A stretch of 64,000 bases of DNA. Source: an uncultured Lachnospiraceae bacterium (lineage in GTDB: Bacteria; Bacillota; Clostridia; Lachnospirales; Lachnospiraceae). The stretch spans positions 6,229 to 70,228 of the forward strand of contig CAJUDE010000043.1 of NCBI GenBank assembly GCA_910585295.1, read 5' to 3'. The notes under the pieces were generated by a model. It did not search any database. It was not told the origin of the DNA and saw only the letters and a program-made list of their open reading frames with translations. Shown here in pieces: positions 15,232 through 23,694 of this stretch. The position numbers were made by a program, and so were the translations under genes. How positions within the stretch are numbered: position 1 is the stretch's first letter; each line of letters opens with the position of its first letter.

Positions 15232-16413
15232 TTATAAAACCCTTCCAGCGGCGACCAGCTTGCGCCGCTGTTCTGCATAACGCCTTGCCGTCTCTTTGGT
15301 CTGCGGGTCGCTGGCGTATTTTTTTAACGTCTCCCGGTCTACTTTGAGGCGCAGGTCCATTGTTTTCATTACGTCTGTAATATGCATGGTTTTCTGGAAC
15401 CGGGCGTCTGCAAAATCAATGCGCTGGTTGTCAGAGAATAAAATAACAACGGGCTGAGCATAGTTTTTCTGGTTTTCTTCTATCACAATGCCTTTTTGCC
15501 CATTGGCAAAATCCACACAGCAGCCGCCTGGCAGGATATGGATGCATTGGGTAAGGGCGGTGACAAACGGCGCTGGATAATAATCGGGATGCTCCCGAAG
15601 GAAACGCACCGCCCGGATTTCAGACACTGGCTCCCGGTCCAGGTTCATGGATGTCAGCTCATCAAACATGCTTGCCACATGGAGTACATGGGTGCCGTTT
15701 TTCCAGCGGACATTTTTGGGGAGCGGGACATTGACATTGTGTTCAAGCCGTGCCATCTGCCCTACAACCTGGAGGGTGAGTTCCGGCAATTTATAGTCAT
15801 TGTAATCTGGGTGGAGCATTTGATAGCCTTTTTCCAGATACCCACGGATTAACCGGCGTTCATCTGGGGATAAAAGGCGCTCCCCTTTTTCAAGGACTTC
15901 ATCTGGCACCATTAAAAGCCCTGCGTCATGCAGGAGCGCGGCGCATACAATGGCGAGCTGCTCTGCGTAAGGGTAATGGAGCTTGTGGACAATCATTGCA
16001 GACAAAATTGCCGTGTTCAGGCTGTGTTTATATACATAGTCCCCATTGCTGCGGAGATTTCGGATAAAGTTGGCCTTGTGGTCCAGTGAGCCGAAATTCC
16101 TAAGGATTGTCTGGGCGAGGGGCATAATGTTCTGCGGCGCCATGCTGTTTGTGAGCAGGGTCAGGTCATCTTTCAGCCGGAACGTGGACACTGTGAGGAA
16201 GCGTTCCATCTCAATGTCTTCTTGGCTGAGGGGAGGCACTGGCTCTGCCGGTTCCAGGATATAAACGCCCCATAGGCCGAAATTCTCTATGCTTGCAATT
16301 CCCTGGCGGGTAAGCCGGGTATCACGTTCAAACAGCATAACCCCTTTTTTATTGTAAATGGGCCGGGCAAGGCGCATGCCGGGTTTTAATTGGCTTATTT
16401 TTTTGTATTGCAC
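15232..16413 (-). CDS. degenerate HD-GYP-domain protein
   Basis: A 393-residue protein with an N-terminal DUF3391-like region (SQLKPGMRLARPIYNKKGV) and an HD-GYP-like domain near residues 130-260. The HD pair is kept in CAALLHDAGLLMVPDEVL, but the following Lys (HDxGK) is Leu, the His of the HPxxGYxxL region is missing (IRGYLEKGYQML), the GYP motif is absent, and the VAD Asp is Ser (HVASMFDELTS). Active cyclic-di-GMP phosphodiesterases need most of these. It probably acts as a sensor or scaffold. The start is GTG with GGAGGTG upstream. It is divergent from the hydrolase gene. Confidence 0.82.
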   Translation of the reverse strand: MQYKKISQLKPGMRLARPIYNKKGVMLFERDTRLTRQGIASIENFGLWGVYILEPAEPVPPLSQEDIEMERFLTVSTFRLKDDLTLLTNSMAPQNIMPLAQTILRNFGSLDHKANFIRNLRSNGDYVYKHSLNTAILSAMIVHKLHYPYAEQLAIVCAALLHDAGLLMVPDEVLEKGERLLSPDERRLIRGYLEKGYQMLHPDYNDYKLPELTLQVVGQMARLEHNVNVPLPKNVRWKNGTHVLHVASMFDELTSMNLDREPVSEIRAVRFLREHPDYYPAPFVTALTQCIHILPGGCCVDFANGQKGIVIEENQKNYAQPVVILFSDNQRIDFADARFQKTMHITDVMKTMDLRLKVDRETLKKYASDPQTKETARRYAEQRRKLVAAGRVL

Positions 16414-16539
16414 GAAAACACCTCCGAATCAAATATGGCAACTGATGCACAAGTACACTTACCATATTATATCGGATAAAAACAGTAATTGGGAAAGGCT
16501 GCCAGGAAATAAAAATATTCTGGTAATTTATGCTGGGAA

Positions 16540-16568
16540 TTGCTTTGTGGACAACTGTGTGATAAAAT
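16540..16568 (+). promoter_or_regulatory. promoter for the SleB-like hydrolase gene
   Basis: TTGCTT (16540-16545), 17-base spacer, TAAAAT (16563-16568). Confidence 0.5.
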
Positions 16569-16611
16569 TTGATCAAACATTTGCAGTTGTGCATTGCAGG
16601 AGGGTGGAATC

Positions 16612-17835
16612 ATGAAGAGAATGTGGAAAAGCCTGGCATTGGCTCTGGTTTTGTGCGGTTTGTCCAGTATGGCAGTTTCTGCAACTCAGGGGAAAATTGA
16701 TGAAGTGCAGGAAGGGATAGAGGATTTAGAGCAGCAGAGGGAGCAGGCAAAAGAAGAAGCCAGCCAACTGTCCAATGAAGCGGACAGCTTAGAGGGGGAC
16801 TTAAAAGAATTCAATAATAGCCTGGCGGTTGTGATTGCAGAGCTGAATGAGACGGAGCGCCAGTTGAATAGCACCAGGGACAATTTAGAGGACACAAGGA
16901 AAGACTTAAAGGCAGCGAAGAAAAGAGAGAAAGAACAGTACGCCTCTATGAAAAAACGCATCCAGTTTTTGTATGAGATGGATACGGAAGGGATGCTGGA
17001 GGTGCTGCTGAGCGCAGAGAATTTTGCAGATTTCCTAAGTAAAGGGGAATATATTATAAGCATCCATAATTATGACCGGAAAATGCTAGAGGAATACCGG
17101 GAGACCAAAAATGAGATAGCCGGAAAGGAAAAGAAGCTGGAAGAGGACGAGGCTTTGCTGGCGGACTTACAGGACCATCAAGAGGCTAAGAAGCAGGAAT
17201 TGGCAGTCTTAGTGGACAGCACGTCAGAGAAGCTTGGCGCCGCAAAGAAACAGCTTGCGGCGGCTCAGGCGGATGTGCAGGCCTATGAGGCAGAAATAGA
17301 GCGGCAGAAAGCCTATGAGGCAGAGCTGGAGAAGCAGAAAGCAGCAGAGGACGCTAAAAGGATGGAAGAAATCAAGCGCCAGGAAGAAGAGATGCGCCAG
17401 CAGAAGGCAAATGCCAAAAAAGAGCAGGCGGCAGGGGAGGGCGCTTCAAACGTCGGCAATTCTGGCGGCGGCGCAAGTTCCGGCGGGAGTCCCCAAAGCA
17501 GCGGGTCAGACTCAGCGATGCTTGCGGCAATCATACAGTGCGAGGCAGGGGGTGAAAGCTACGAAGGGAAGCTGGCGGTTGGGAGCGTGGTCTTGAATAG
17601 GGTCAGCAGTTCCCATTTCCCTAACACAATTGCCGGGGTCATTTACCAGGGCGGGCAGTTCTCGCCTGTGGCAAGCGGCAGGTTTGCGTCCGTGCTGGCA
17701 GCCGGGGCGAACGCAAGCTGCAGGCAGGCGGCAGGGGAGGTGCTTAACGGGAATATTACGATTGGCGCCCTGTATTTTAGGCGCAACGACGGGTCCATCC
17801 CAGGGACAGTGATAGGCAACCATGTTTTTTATTAA
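16612..17835 (+). CDS. secreted coiled-coil cell-wall hydrolase, SleB-like C-terminal domain
   Basis: A 407-residue exported protein. A signal peptide (KRMWKSLALALVLCGLSSMA, cleavage near VSA) is followed by a long CwlO/FtsX-interacting type coiled coil (about residues 30-250, rich in E, K, Q and A), a Gly/Ser-rich linker (about 280-305), and a C-terminal Hydrolase_2 domain like SleB/CwlJ, with IIQCEAGGESYEGKLAVGSV (catalytic Glu in CEAGGE) and VLNRVSSSHFPNTI. The layout suggests a regulated peptidoglycan hydrolase acting in growth, division or spore germination. The start at 16612 follows GGAGGG, which lies inside a longer open frame. Confidence 0.88.
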   Translation: MKRMWKSLALALVLCGLSSMAVSATQGKIDEVQEGIEDLEQQREQAKEEASQLSNEADSLEGDLKEFNNSLAVVIAELNETERQLNSTRDNLEDTRKDLKAAKKREKEQYASMKKRIQFLYEMDTEGMLEVLLSAENFADFLSKGEYIISIHNYDRKMLEEYRETKNEIAGKEKKLEEDEALLADLQDHQEAKKQELAVLVDSTSEKLGAAKKQLAAAQADVQAYEAEIERQKAYEAELEKQKAAEDAKRMEEIKRQEEEMRQQKANAKKEQAAGEGASNVGNSGGGASSGGSPQSSGSDSAMLAAIIQCEAGGESYEGKLAVGSVVLNRVSSSHFPNTIAGVIYQGGQFSPVASGRFASVLAAGANASCRQAAGEVLNGNITIGALYFRRNDGSIPGTVIGNHVFY

Positions 17836-17863
17836 TACATAAGGAAGCGCATGGAAAAAGGAA

Positions 17864-17908
17864 AAGGTCAGTTTTTGTAAGAATTGCACAAAAATTGGCC
17901 TTTTTTTT
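17864..17908 (+). terminator. terminator after the hydrolase gene
   Basis: A 15-bp stem (17864-17878 with 17888-17902, two G-U pairs) runs into eight T residues. Confidence 0.85.
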
Positions 17909-18152
17909 CAGGAAAAATTCCGGGAGAATGATAAAAATATAACAAAGATTTATGAAAATATGGAAGAAAGAAGCAGAAAAAGGGGAGGGATGGAAGGGGG
18001 AAGATAAATCTTGCAATTTACAGAAAAATGTGCTAGGATATTTTTATCGAGGGAAGAAAACACTGGAAAAACGGGAATTTTTAGAAGTATTTTGCAGGCA
18101 TGGCAGAATTGGAAGGTGCCAGCAACCTGTTTTCCTTTTTTTTGGCAAAAGA

Positions 18153-18170
18153 TTGTTAAAAAAATAACAG
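18153..18170 (+). promoter_or_regulatory. Rex-like operator upstream of thl
   Basis: TTGTTAAAAAAATAACAG matches the Rex consensus TTGTTAAnnnnTTAACAA at all but two positions. Rex is a redox (NADH/NAD) repressor known to control butyrate genes in Clostridia. It lies about 65 bases before the thl start, where a repressor would block the promoter. The rest of 17909-18235 shows no other supported feature. Confidence 0.6.
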
Positions 18171-18235
18171 GCACATTGGTGATTTTGTCAAAAGTGTTTT
18201 CACGATACATATTATGAAAAAAGGAGACGAAGAAA

Positions 18236-19417
18236 ATGGCAAAGAAAGTTGTTTTAGCAGGCGCATGCCGTACCGCAATCGGAACTATGGGAGGGGCTTT
18301 AAGCACAACTCCAGCACCGGTATTGGGATCTATCGTTATCAAAGAAGCATTGAGCAGGGCTGGCGTTCCGGCTGATAAGGTTGACCATGTATATATGGGG
18401 TGCGTAATCCAGGCTGGCTTGGGGCAGAACGTAGCACGTCAGGCTTCCATCAAAGCTGGTTTGCCAATCGAGACGCCGGCAGTTACTGTAAACGTAGTTT
18501 GTGGTTCCGGTTTGAACTGTGTGAATATGGCTGCTCAGATGATTCAGGCAGGCGATGCTGATATCGTTGTGGCAGGCGGTATGGAAAACATGTCTATGGC
18601 TCCTTATGCAGCTATGCAGGGACGTTACGGATACAGAATGAACAATGCTACCCTGGTTGACACCATGGTAAATGACGCATTGTGGGATGCATTCAATCAG
18701 TACCATATGGGTATCACTGCAGAAAACGTAGCAGAGAAATGGGGACTGACCAGAGAGCAGTTAGATGAGTTTGCAGCTAATTCACAGCAGAAATGTGAAA
18801 AAGCAATCAACGATGGCAAATTCAAAGACGAAATCGTTCCGGTAGAAGTGAAACAGAAGAAGAAAACTGTAATTGTAGATACAGACGAAGGCCCGCGCCC
18901 TGGCACAACCAAAGAAAGCATTTCCAAACTGCGCCCGGCATTTAAGCCAGACGGCATCGTTACAGCAGCAAACGCTTCCGGCATCAATGACGGTGCAGCA
19001 GCAGTTGTTGTTATGAGCGAGGAAAAGGCGAAAGAATTAGGCGTGAAGCCAATGGCAACCTTCGTAGCAGGCGCGCTTGGCGGAGTTGACCCATCTATTA
19101 TGGGTGTTGGCCCAGTCGCTTCCACAAAGAAAGTATTTGAAAAGACAGGCCTGACCATTGACGATATGGACCTGGTAGAGGCAAATGAAGCATTTGCAGC
19201 TCAGTCCTTAGCAGTGGCGCATGACTTAAACTTCAATATGGAAAAAGTAAATGTAAACGGAGGCGCAATCGCACTTGGCCATCCAGTAGGTGCCAGCGGA
19301 TGCCGTATCCTTGTTACTTTGCTCCATGAGATGCAAAGAAGCGATGCGAAGAAAGGGCTTGCAACCTTGTGCATCGGCGGTGGCATGGGATGCTCCACCA
19401 TCGTGGAAAGGGACTAA
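18236..19417 (+). CDS. thlA: acetyl-CoA C-acetyltransferase (thiolase)
   Basis: Condenses two acetyl-CoA to acetoacetyl-CoA, the first step of butyrate formation. The 393 residues match the family. The acyl-accepting Cys89 is in NVVCGSGLNCVN, the catalytic His in ALGHPVGASGCRI, and the second Cys in CIGGGMGCSTIV at the C-terminus. AAAAGGAG precedes the ATG. It heads the cluster thl-hbd-bcd-etfB-etfA. The enoyl-CoA hydratase gene crt, usually placed right after thl, is absent; hbd follows after 103 bases. Confidence 0.97.
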   Translation: MAKKVVLAGACRTAIGTMGGALSTTPAPVLGSIVIKEALSRAGVPADKVDHVYMGCVIQAGLGQNVARQASIKAGLPIETPAVTVNVVCGSGLNCVNMAAQMIQAGDADIVVAGGMENMSMAPYAAMQGRYGYRMNNATLVDTMVNDALWDAFNQYHMGITAENVAEKWGLTREQLDEFAANSQQKCEKAINDGKFKDEIVPVEVKQKKKTVIVDTDEGPRPGTTKESISKLRPAFKPDGIVTAANASGINDGAAAVVVMSEEKAKELGVKPMATFVAGALGGVDPSIMGVGPVASTKKVFEKTGLTIDDMDLVEANEAFAAQSLAVAHDLNFNMEKVNVNGGAIALGHPVGASGCRILVTLLHEMQRSDAKKGLATLCIGGGMGCSTIVERD

Positions 19418-19434
19418 TTTAAGCAGGAAAGTGC

Positions 19435-19464
19435 AGGCGCCGGGGCGGATGCGCCTTGGCGCCT
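19435..19464 (+). promoter_or_regulatory. hairpin between thl and hbd
   Basis: AGGCGCC (19435-19441) pairs with GGCGCCT (19458-19464). No T-run follows. It could attenuate or stabilise the mRNA between the two genes. Confidence 0.4.
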
Positions 19465-19520
19465 CATTCCTTATTGGGCGTTTAGCCTGGTAAGTATAGA
19501 ATAATTTAAGGAGGACTATC

Positions 19521-20360
19521 ATGAAAGTTGGCGTTATTGGGGCAGGGACCATGGGTTCCGGAATTGCACAGGCATTTGCACAGACAGAAGGGTATGAAGT
19601 ATGCCTTTGCGATATTAATGACGAATTTGCAGCAAATGGCAAGAAGAAAATTGCAAAAGGGTTTGAAAAAAGAGTTGCAAAGGGCAAAATGGACCAGGAA
19701 AAAGCGGATGCAATCCTTGCAAAAATTACTACAGGCACAAAAGAAATCTGTGGTGACTGCGATTTAATCGTAGAAGCAGCATTGGAAGTAATGGATATTA
19801 AGAAACAGACATTCAAAGAGCTGCAGGATATTGTAAAGAAAGACTGCATGTTCGCAACCAACACATCTTCCCTTTCCATTACAGAAATTGGCGCAGGGCT
19901 TGACAGGCCGGTAATCGGTATGCATTTCTTTAACCCAGCTCCGGTTATGAAGCTGATTGAGGTTATCAAAGGTGAGAACACACCAGATGACATGAAAGAC
20001 AAAATCGTTAAGATTTCTGAAGAGATCGGCAAAACTCCAGTAGAAGTGAACGAAGCTGCAGGGTTTGTTGTAAACAGGATCTTAATCCCAATGATCAATG
20101 AAGCAGTTGGCATCTATGCAGACGGCGTAGCTTCCGTAGAAGGCATTGACACCGCTATGAAATTAGGCGCAAACCATCCAATGGGGCCTCTGGCTTTGGG
20201 AGACTTAGTTGGGCTGGATATCTGCCTTGCAATCATGAATGTATTATATGATGAGACAGGGGATCCAAAATACCGCCCGCATCCATTGTTAAAGAAAATG
20301 GTACGTGCAGGTAAGCTGGGGCAGAAGACTGGCATCGGCTTCTATGACTACAGCAAATAA
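19521..20360 (+). CDS. hbd: 3-hydroxybutyryl-CoA dehydrogenase
   Basis: Reduces acetoacetyl-CoA to 3-hydroxybutyryl-CoA with NAD(P)H. The 279 residues begin with the nucleotide-binding motif VGVIGAGTMGSGIAQAFA; the catalytic His is in GMHFFNPAPVMKLIEVI, with NTSSLSITEI before it, and the C-terminal dimer domain has GFVVNRILIPMINEA. AAGGAGG precedes the ATG. It is the second gene of the butyrate cluster. A 133-base gap with no supported feature separates it from bcd. Confidence 0.97.
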   Translation: MKVGVIGAGTMGSGIAQAFAQTEGYEVCLCDINDEFAANGKKKIAKGFEKRVAKGKMDQEKADAILAKITTGTKEICGDCDLIVEAALEVMDIKKQTFKELQDIVKKDCMFATNTSSLSITEIGAGLDRPVIGMHFFNPAPVMKLIEVIKGENTPDDMKDKIVKISEEIGKTPVEVNEAAGFVVNRILIPMINEAVGIYADGVASVEGIDTAMKLGANHPMGPLALGDLVGLDICLAIMNVLYDETGDPKYRPHPLLKKMVRAGKLGQKTGIGFYDYSK

Positions 20361-20493
20361 TACATAAAGGAAGGCATGGCGGGACAAGGTTTGGCCAATG
20401 CTGTATTGAATTATGTGGAGCTGCCGCAATAAGGGAACCTTAATGCGACAGCCCCATTCCATAAAATAAAAGAAAGTTTGGAGGAAAAGTATC

Positions 20494-21648
20494 ATGGATT
20501 TTTCTTTAGATAAGAAACATGAAATGGCGAGGACTCTTTTCAGGGAGTTTGCTGAAAAAGAAGTAAAGCCCCTTGCCCAGGAAGTTGATGAGACAGAACA
20601 ATTCCCAAAAGGGACTGTGGAAAAAATGCAGAAAATAGGGTTTATGGGAATCCCAATCCCGAAAGAGTACGGCGGGCAGGGCTGCGACCCACTTACCTAC
20701 ATTATGTGCGTGGAAGAGTTATCAAAAGTATGCGGCACCACAGGCGTTATCGTATCCGCCCATACTTCACTCTGCTGCGACCCTATTATGACATATGGGA
20801 ATGAAGAGCAGAAACAGAAATACCTTGCACCTTTGGCAAAAGGCGAGAAATTAGGCGCGTTTGCACTGACTGAGCCAGGCGCTGGGACAGATGCGCAAGG
20901 CTGCCAGACAAAGGCTGTCCTGGATGGGGACGAATGGGTGCTGAACGGCTCTAAATGCTTTATCACCAACGGTAAAGAAGCTGATATCTATATTGTAATC
21001 GCTATTACAAGCGTGGTAGAAGACAGAAGGGGAAGGAAGAAAAAGAATTTCTCCACCTTTATCGTAGAAAAAGGGACCCCAGGCTTCTCCTTTGGGACAA
21101 AGGAAAAGAAAATGGGTATCCGCGGGTCCGCTACCTATGAATTGATTTTTGAAGACTGCAGGATCCCGAAAGAGAACCTGTTAGGGCCAGAAGGCAAAGG
21201 CTTCCCAATCGCAATGCATACATTGGATGGCGGCCGTATCGGTATTGCAGCTCAGGCTCTTGGTATTGCTGAAGGCGCATTGGACGCAACTGTTGCTTAC
21301 ACAAAAGAGAGGAAACAGTTTGGACGTTCTATCGCAGCGCAGCAGAACACTCAGTTCCAGTTGGCAGATATGGCGGCTAAGATTGAGGCAGCACAGCTTT
21401 TGGTGTACAAAGCTGCTATGGCAAAGGCTACCCAGAAGGTTTACTCTGTAGAGGCGGCAAAAGCAAAATTATTTGCAGCAGAAGTGGCTATGGATGTAAC
21501 AACCAGGTGCGTTCAGTTGTTTGGCGGATATGGATACATCAGGGAATACGATGTAGAGCGTATGATGCGCGACGCTAAGATCACAGAGATCTATGAAGGT
21601 ACTTCTGAGGTTCAGCGTATGGTTATTTCCGGCGCATTATTGAAATAG
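20494..21648 (+). CDS. bcd: butyryl-CoA dehydrogenase
   Basis: FAD enzyme reducing crotonyl-CoA to butyryl-CoA, normally in complex with EtfAB, where flavin-based bifurcation also reduces ferredoxin. The 384 residues show the acyl-CoA dehydrogenase signatures GAFALTEPGAGTDAQG and QLFGGYGYIREYDVERMMRD; the catalytic Glu is expected in ITEIYEGTSEVQRMVI. GGAGG precedes the ATG. etfB follows 33 bases downstream and etfA after that, so the whole complex is encoded together. Confidence 0.97.
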   Translation: MDFSLDKKHEMARTLFREFAEKEVKPLAQEVDETEQFPKGTVEKMQKIGFMGIPIPKEYGGQGCDPLTYIMCVEELSKVCGTTGVIVSAHTSLCCDPIMTYGNEEQKQKYLAPLAKGEKLGAFALTEPGAGTDAQGCQTKAVLDGDEWVLNGSKCFITNGKEADIYIVIAITSVVEDRRGRKKKNFSTFIVEKGTPGFSFGTKEKKMGIRGSATYELIFEDCRIPKENLLGPEGKGFPIAMHTLDGGRIGIAAQALGIAEGALDATVAYTKERKQFGRSIAAQQNTQFQLADMAAKIEAAQLLVYKAAMAKATQKVYSVEAAKAKLFAAEVAMDVTTRCVQLFGGYGYIREYDVERMMRDAKITEIYEGTSEVQRMVISGALLK

Positions 21649-21681
21649 TAATAAAATAATAACAATAAGGAGTGAATTACC

Positions 21682-22467
21682 GTGAAAATCGTTGTATGTA
21701 TAAAACAGGTACCAGATACCAAAGGCGGAGTGAAATTCAATCCAGATGGTACTCTGGACAGAGGCGCAATGCTTACGATCATGAACCCGGACGATAAGGC
21801 TGGATTAGAAGCAGCGCTCAGGTTAAAAGAGCAGTATGGCGCAGAAGTTACCGTGCTTACTATGGGGCTTCCAAAAGCAGACGAAGTGCTTCGTGAAGCT
21901 ATGGCAATGGGTGCCGACAAAGGGATCCTTGTAACAGACAGAGTATTAGGAGGGGCTGACACATGGGCTACCTCTACTACAATTGCAGGGGCAATCCGGA
22001 ATCTGGAATATGACCTGATTATCACTGGCCGTCAGGCAATTGACGGGGACACCGCACAGGTTGGGCCGCAGATTTCCGAACATTTAGACATTCCTGTAAT
22101 TTCTTATGCACAAGAAATCAAAATTGACGGGGACTATGTAGTGGTTCAACGTCAGTATGAAGATAGATATCATGAATTAAAGGCAAAAATGCCATGTTTG
22201 GTTACCGCTCTTTCCGAATTAAATGAGCCGCGTTATATGTCACCAGGCGGAATTTTTGACGCTTATGACAAAGAAGTGACGGTATGGGGCCGGGCAGATT
22301 TAAAGGATGTGGACGATTCTGACCTTGGTCTGAAAGGATCACCTACCAAGATTGCAAAAGCATCTGACAAAGTGAAGAAGGGCGCAGGGGAAAAAGTTGT
22401 GCCTGACACACCAGAAGATGCAGTTGCCTATATTACAGGTAAATTAAAAGAGAAACACGTAATCTAA
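21682..22467 (+). CDS. etfB: electron transfer flavoprotein, beta subunit
   Basis: The 261-residue small subunit of the ETF that works with Bcd. It begins KIVVCIKQVPDTKGGVKFNP, and the family signature region is LIITGRQAIDGDTAQVGPQI, followed by MPCLVTALSELNEPRYMS. AAGGAG lies before a GTG-adjacent ATG start. In Clostridial bifurcating systems this subunit holds the FAD that splits electrons between crotonyl-CoA and ferredoxin; that role is inferred from synteny with bcd. Confidence 0.96.
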   Translation: MKIVVCIKQVPDTKGGVKFNPDGTLDRGAMLTIMNPDDKAGLEAALRLKEQYGAEVTVLTMGLPKADEVLREAMAMGADKGILVTDRVLGGADTWATSTTIAGAIRNLEYDLIITGRQAIDGDTAQVGPQISEHLDIPVISYAQEIKIDGDYVVVQRQYEDRYHELKAKMPCLVTALSELNEPRYMSPGGIFDAYDKEVTVWGRADLKDVDDSDLGLKGSPTKIAKASDKVKKGAGEKVVPDTPEDAVAYITGKLKEKHVI

Positions 22468-22501
22468 TATATCCGTAAAAATAAGGAAAGTGGTGAAAAT
22501 A

Positions 22502-23548
22502 ATGGGTTTAGAAGCATATAAAGGAGTATATGTCTTTGCACAGCAGGTAGATAACGTATTAAGCGGTATTGCATTTGAGCTGCTTGGCAAAGCAAAAGAC
22601 TTGGCAAAAGATTTAGATACAGATGTGACAGCAGTATTGATTGGTTCTGGCGTAAAAGATTTGGCAGACCAGTTGGCAGAGTATGGCGCTGATAAGGTAA
22701 TCGTTGTGGATGATCCAGAATTGAAAGAATACAGGACAGAGCCATATACCCATGCGCTTGCATCTGTAATCAATGAATACAAACCAGAAATTATGTTGGT
22801 AGGCGCTACTGCAATTGGGCGTGACCTTGGGCCGCGCGTGTCTGCAAGGGTAAAGACAGGCTTGACCGCAGACTGTACCGTACTGGAAATCGGCGATTTC
22901 CCATTGAACCCTGTTCCAGGCAAGGAAAATGAGCAGAAGCACAACCAGTTATTAATGACGCGTCCTGCATTTGGCGGCAATACAATCGCTACCATCGCAT
23001 GCCCGGACAACCGTCCTCAGATGGCGACAGTACGTCCTGGCGTTATGCAGAAAATTGACCCGATTAAGGGCGCAAAAGCAAATGTAGTAGAGTACAATCC
23101 TGGCTTTGCTGCAAATGACAAATATGTTGAAATCCTGAACATTGTAAAATCTGTAAAAGAAACCGAAGACATCATGGAAGCAAAGATCCTTGTTTCTGGC
23201 GGACGTGGGGTTGGAAGTGCAGAGAACTTCAAGATGCTGCAGGATTTGGCGGACGTAATTGGCGGCACTGTAAGCTGCTCCCGCGCAGTTGTGGAAAATG
23301 GATGGAAACCAGTAGATTTGCAGGTAGGGCAGACTGGTAAGACAGTACGCCCAAATGTATATTTTGCAATTGGTATTTCTGGGGCTATCCAGCACGTGGC
23401 AGGTATGGAAGAGGCAGATATCATCATCGCAATCAATAAAGATGAAGATGCGCCAATCTTTGATGTAGCTGATTACGGCGTTGTTGGGGATTTACATAAA
23501 GTTGTCCCAGCTTTGACAGAAGCGTTGAAAGCTGAAATGGCAAAATAA
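22502..23548 (+). CDS. etfA: electron transfer flavoprotein, alpha subunit
   Basis: The large ETF subunit, 348 residues. The C-terminal FAD-binding domain shows VSGGRGVGSAENFKML and VGQTGKTVRPNVYFAIGISG, then QHVAGMEEADIIIAINKDE, all family signatures. AAGGAAAG precedes the ATG at 22502; two GTG codons at 22490 and 22493 are possible alternatives. It is the last gene of the butyrate cluster; a hairpin follows. Confidence 0.96.
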   Translation: MGLEAYKGVYVFAQQVDNVLSGIAFELLGKAKDLAKDLDTDVTAVLIGSGVKDLADQLAEYGADKVIVVDDPELKEYRTEPYTHALASVINEYKPEIMLVGATAIGRDLGPRVSARVKTGLTADCTVLEIGDFPLNPVPGKENEQKHNQLLMTRPAFGGNTIATIACPDNRPQMATVRPGVMQKIDPIKGAKANVVEYNPGFAANDKYVEILNIVKSVKETEDIMEAKILVSGGRGVGSAENFKMLQDLADVIGGTVSCSRAVVENGWKPVDLQVGQTGKTVRPNVYFAIGISGAIQHVAGMEEADIIIAINKDEDAPIFDVADYGVVGDLHKVVPALTEALKAEMAK

Positions 23549-23565
23549 TATAAAGTAAATGTATG

Positions 23566-23601
23566 TGGCTTCTGGCAGTGAGGGTTCATTGCCGGAAGCC
23601 A
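23566..23601 (+). terminator. hairpin at the end of the butyrate cluster
   Basis: TGGCTTCTGGCA (23566-23577) pairs with TGCCGGAAGCCA (23590-23601) with one G-U pair. The flank is A/T-rich but has no clean T-run. Confidence 0.5.
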
Positions 23602-23613
23602 TATATAAATTAA

Positions 23614-23643
23614 TTGTATTTTTGTGGAGGGTTGTGTTATAAT
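23614..23643 (+). promoter_or_regulatory. promoter for gpmI
   Basis: TTGTAT (23614-23619), 18-base spacer, TATAAT (23638-23643). Confidence 0.55.
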
Positions 23644-23694
23644 TTATAAGATGGAATATCATTATAAGACAGAGAAAGGAAGATGGAGGACCTT

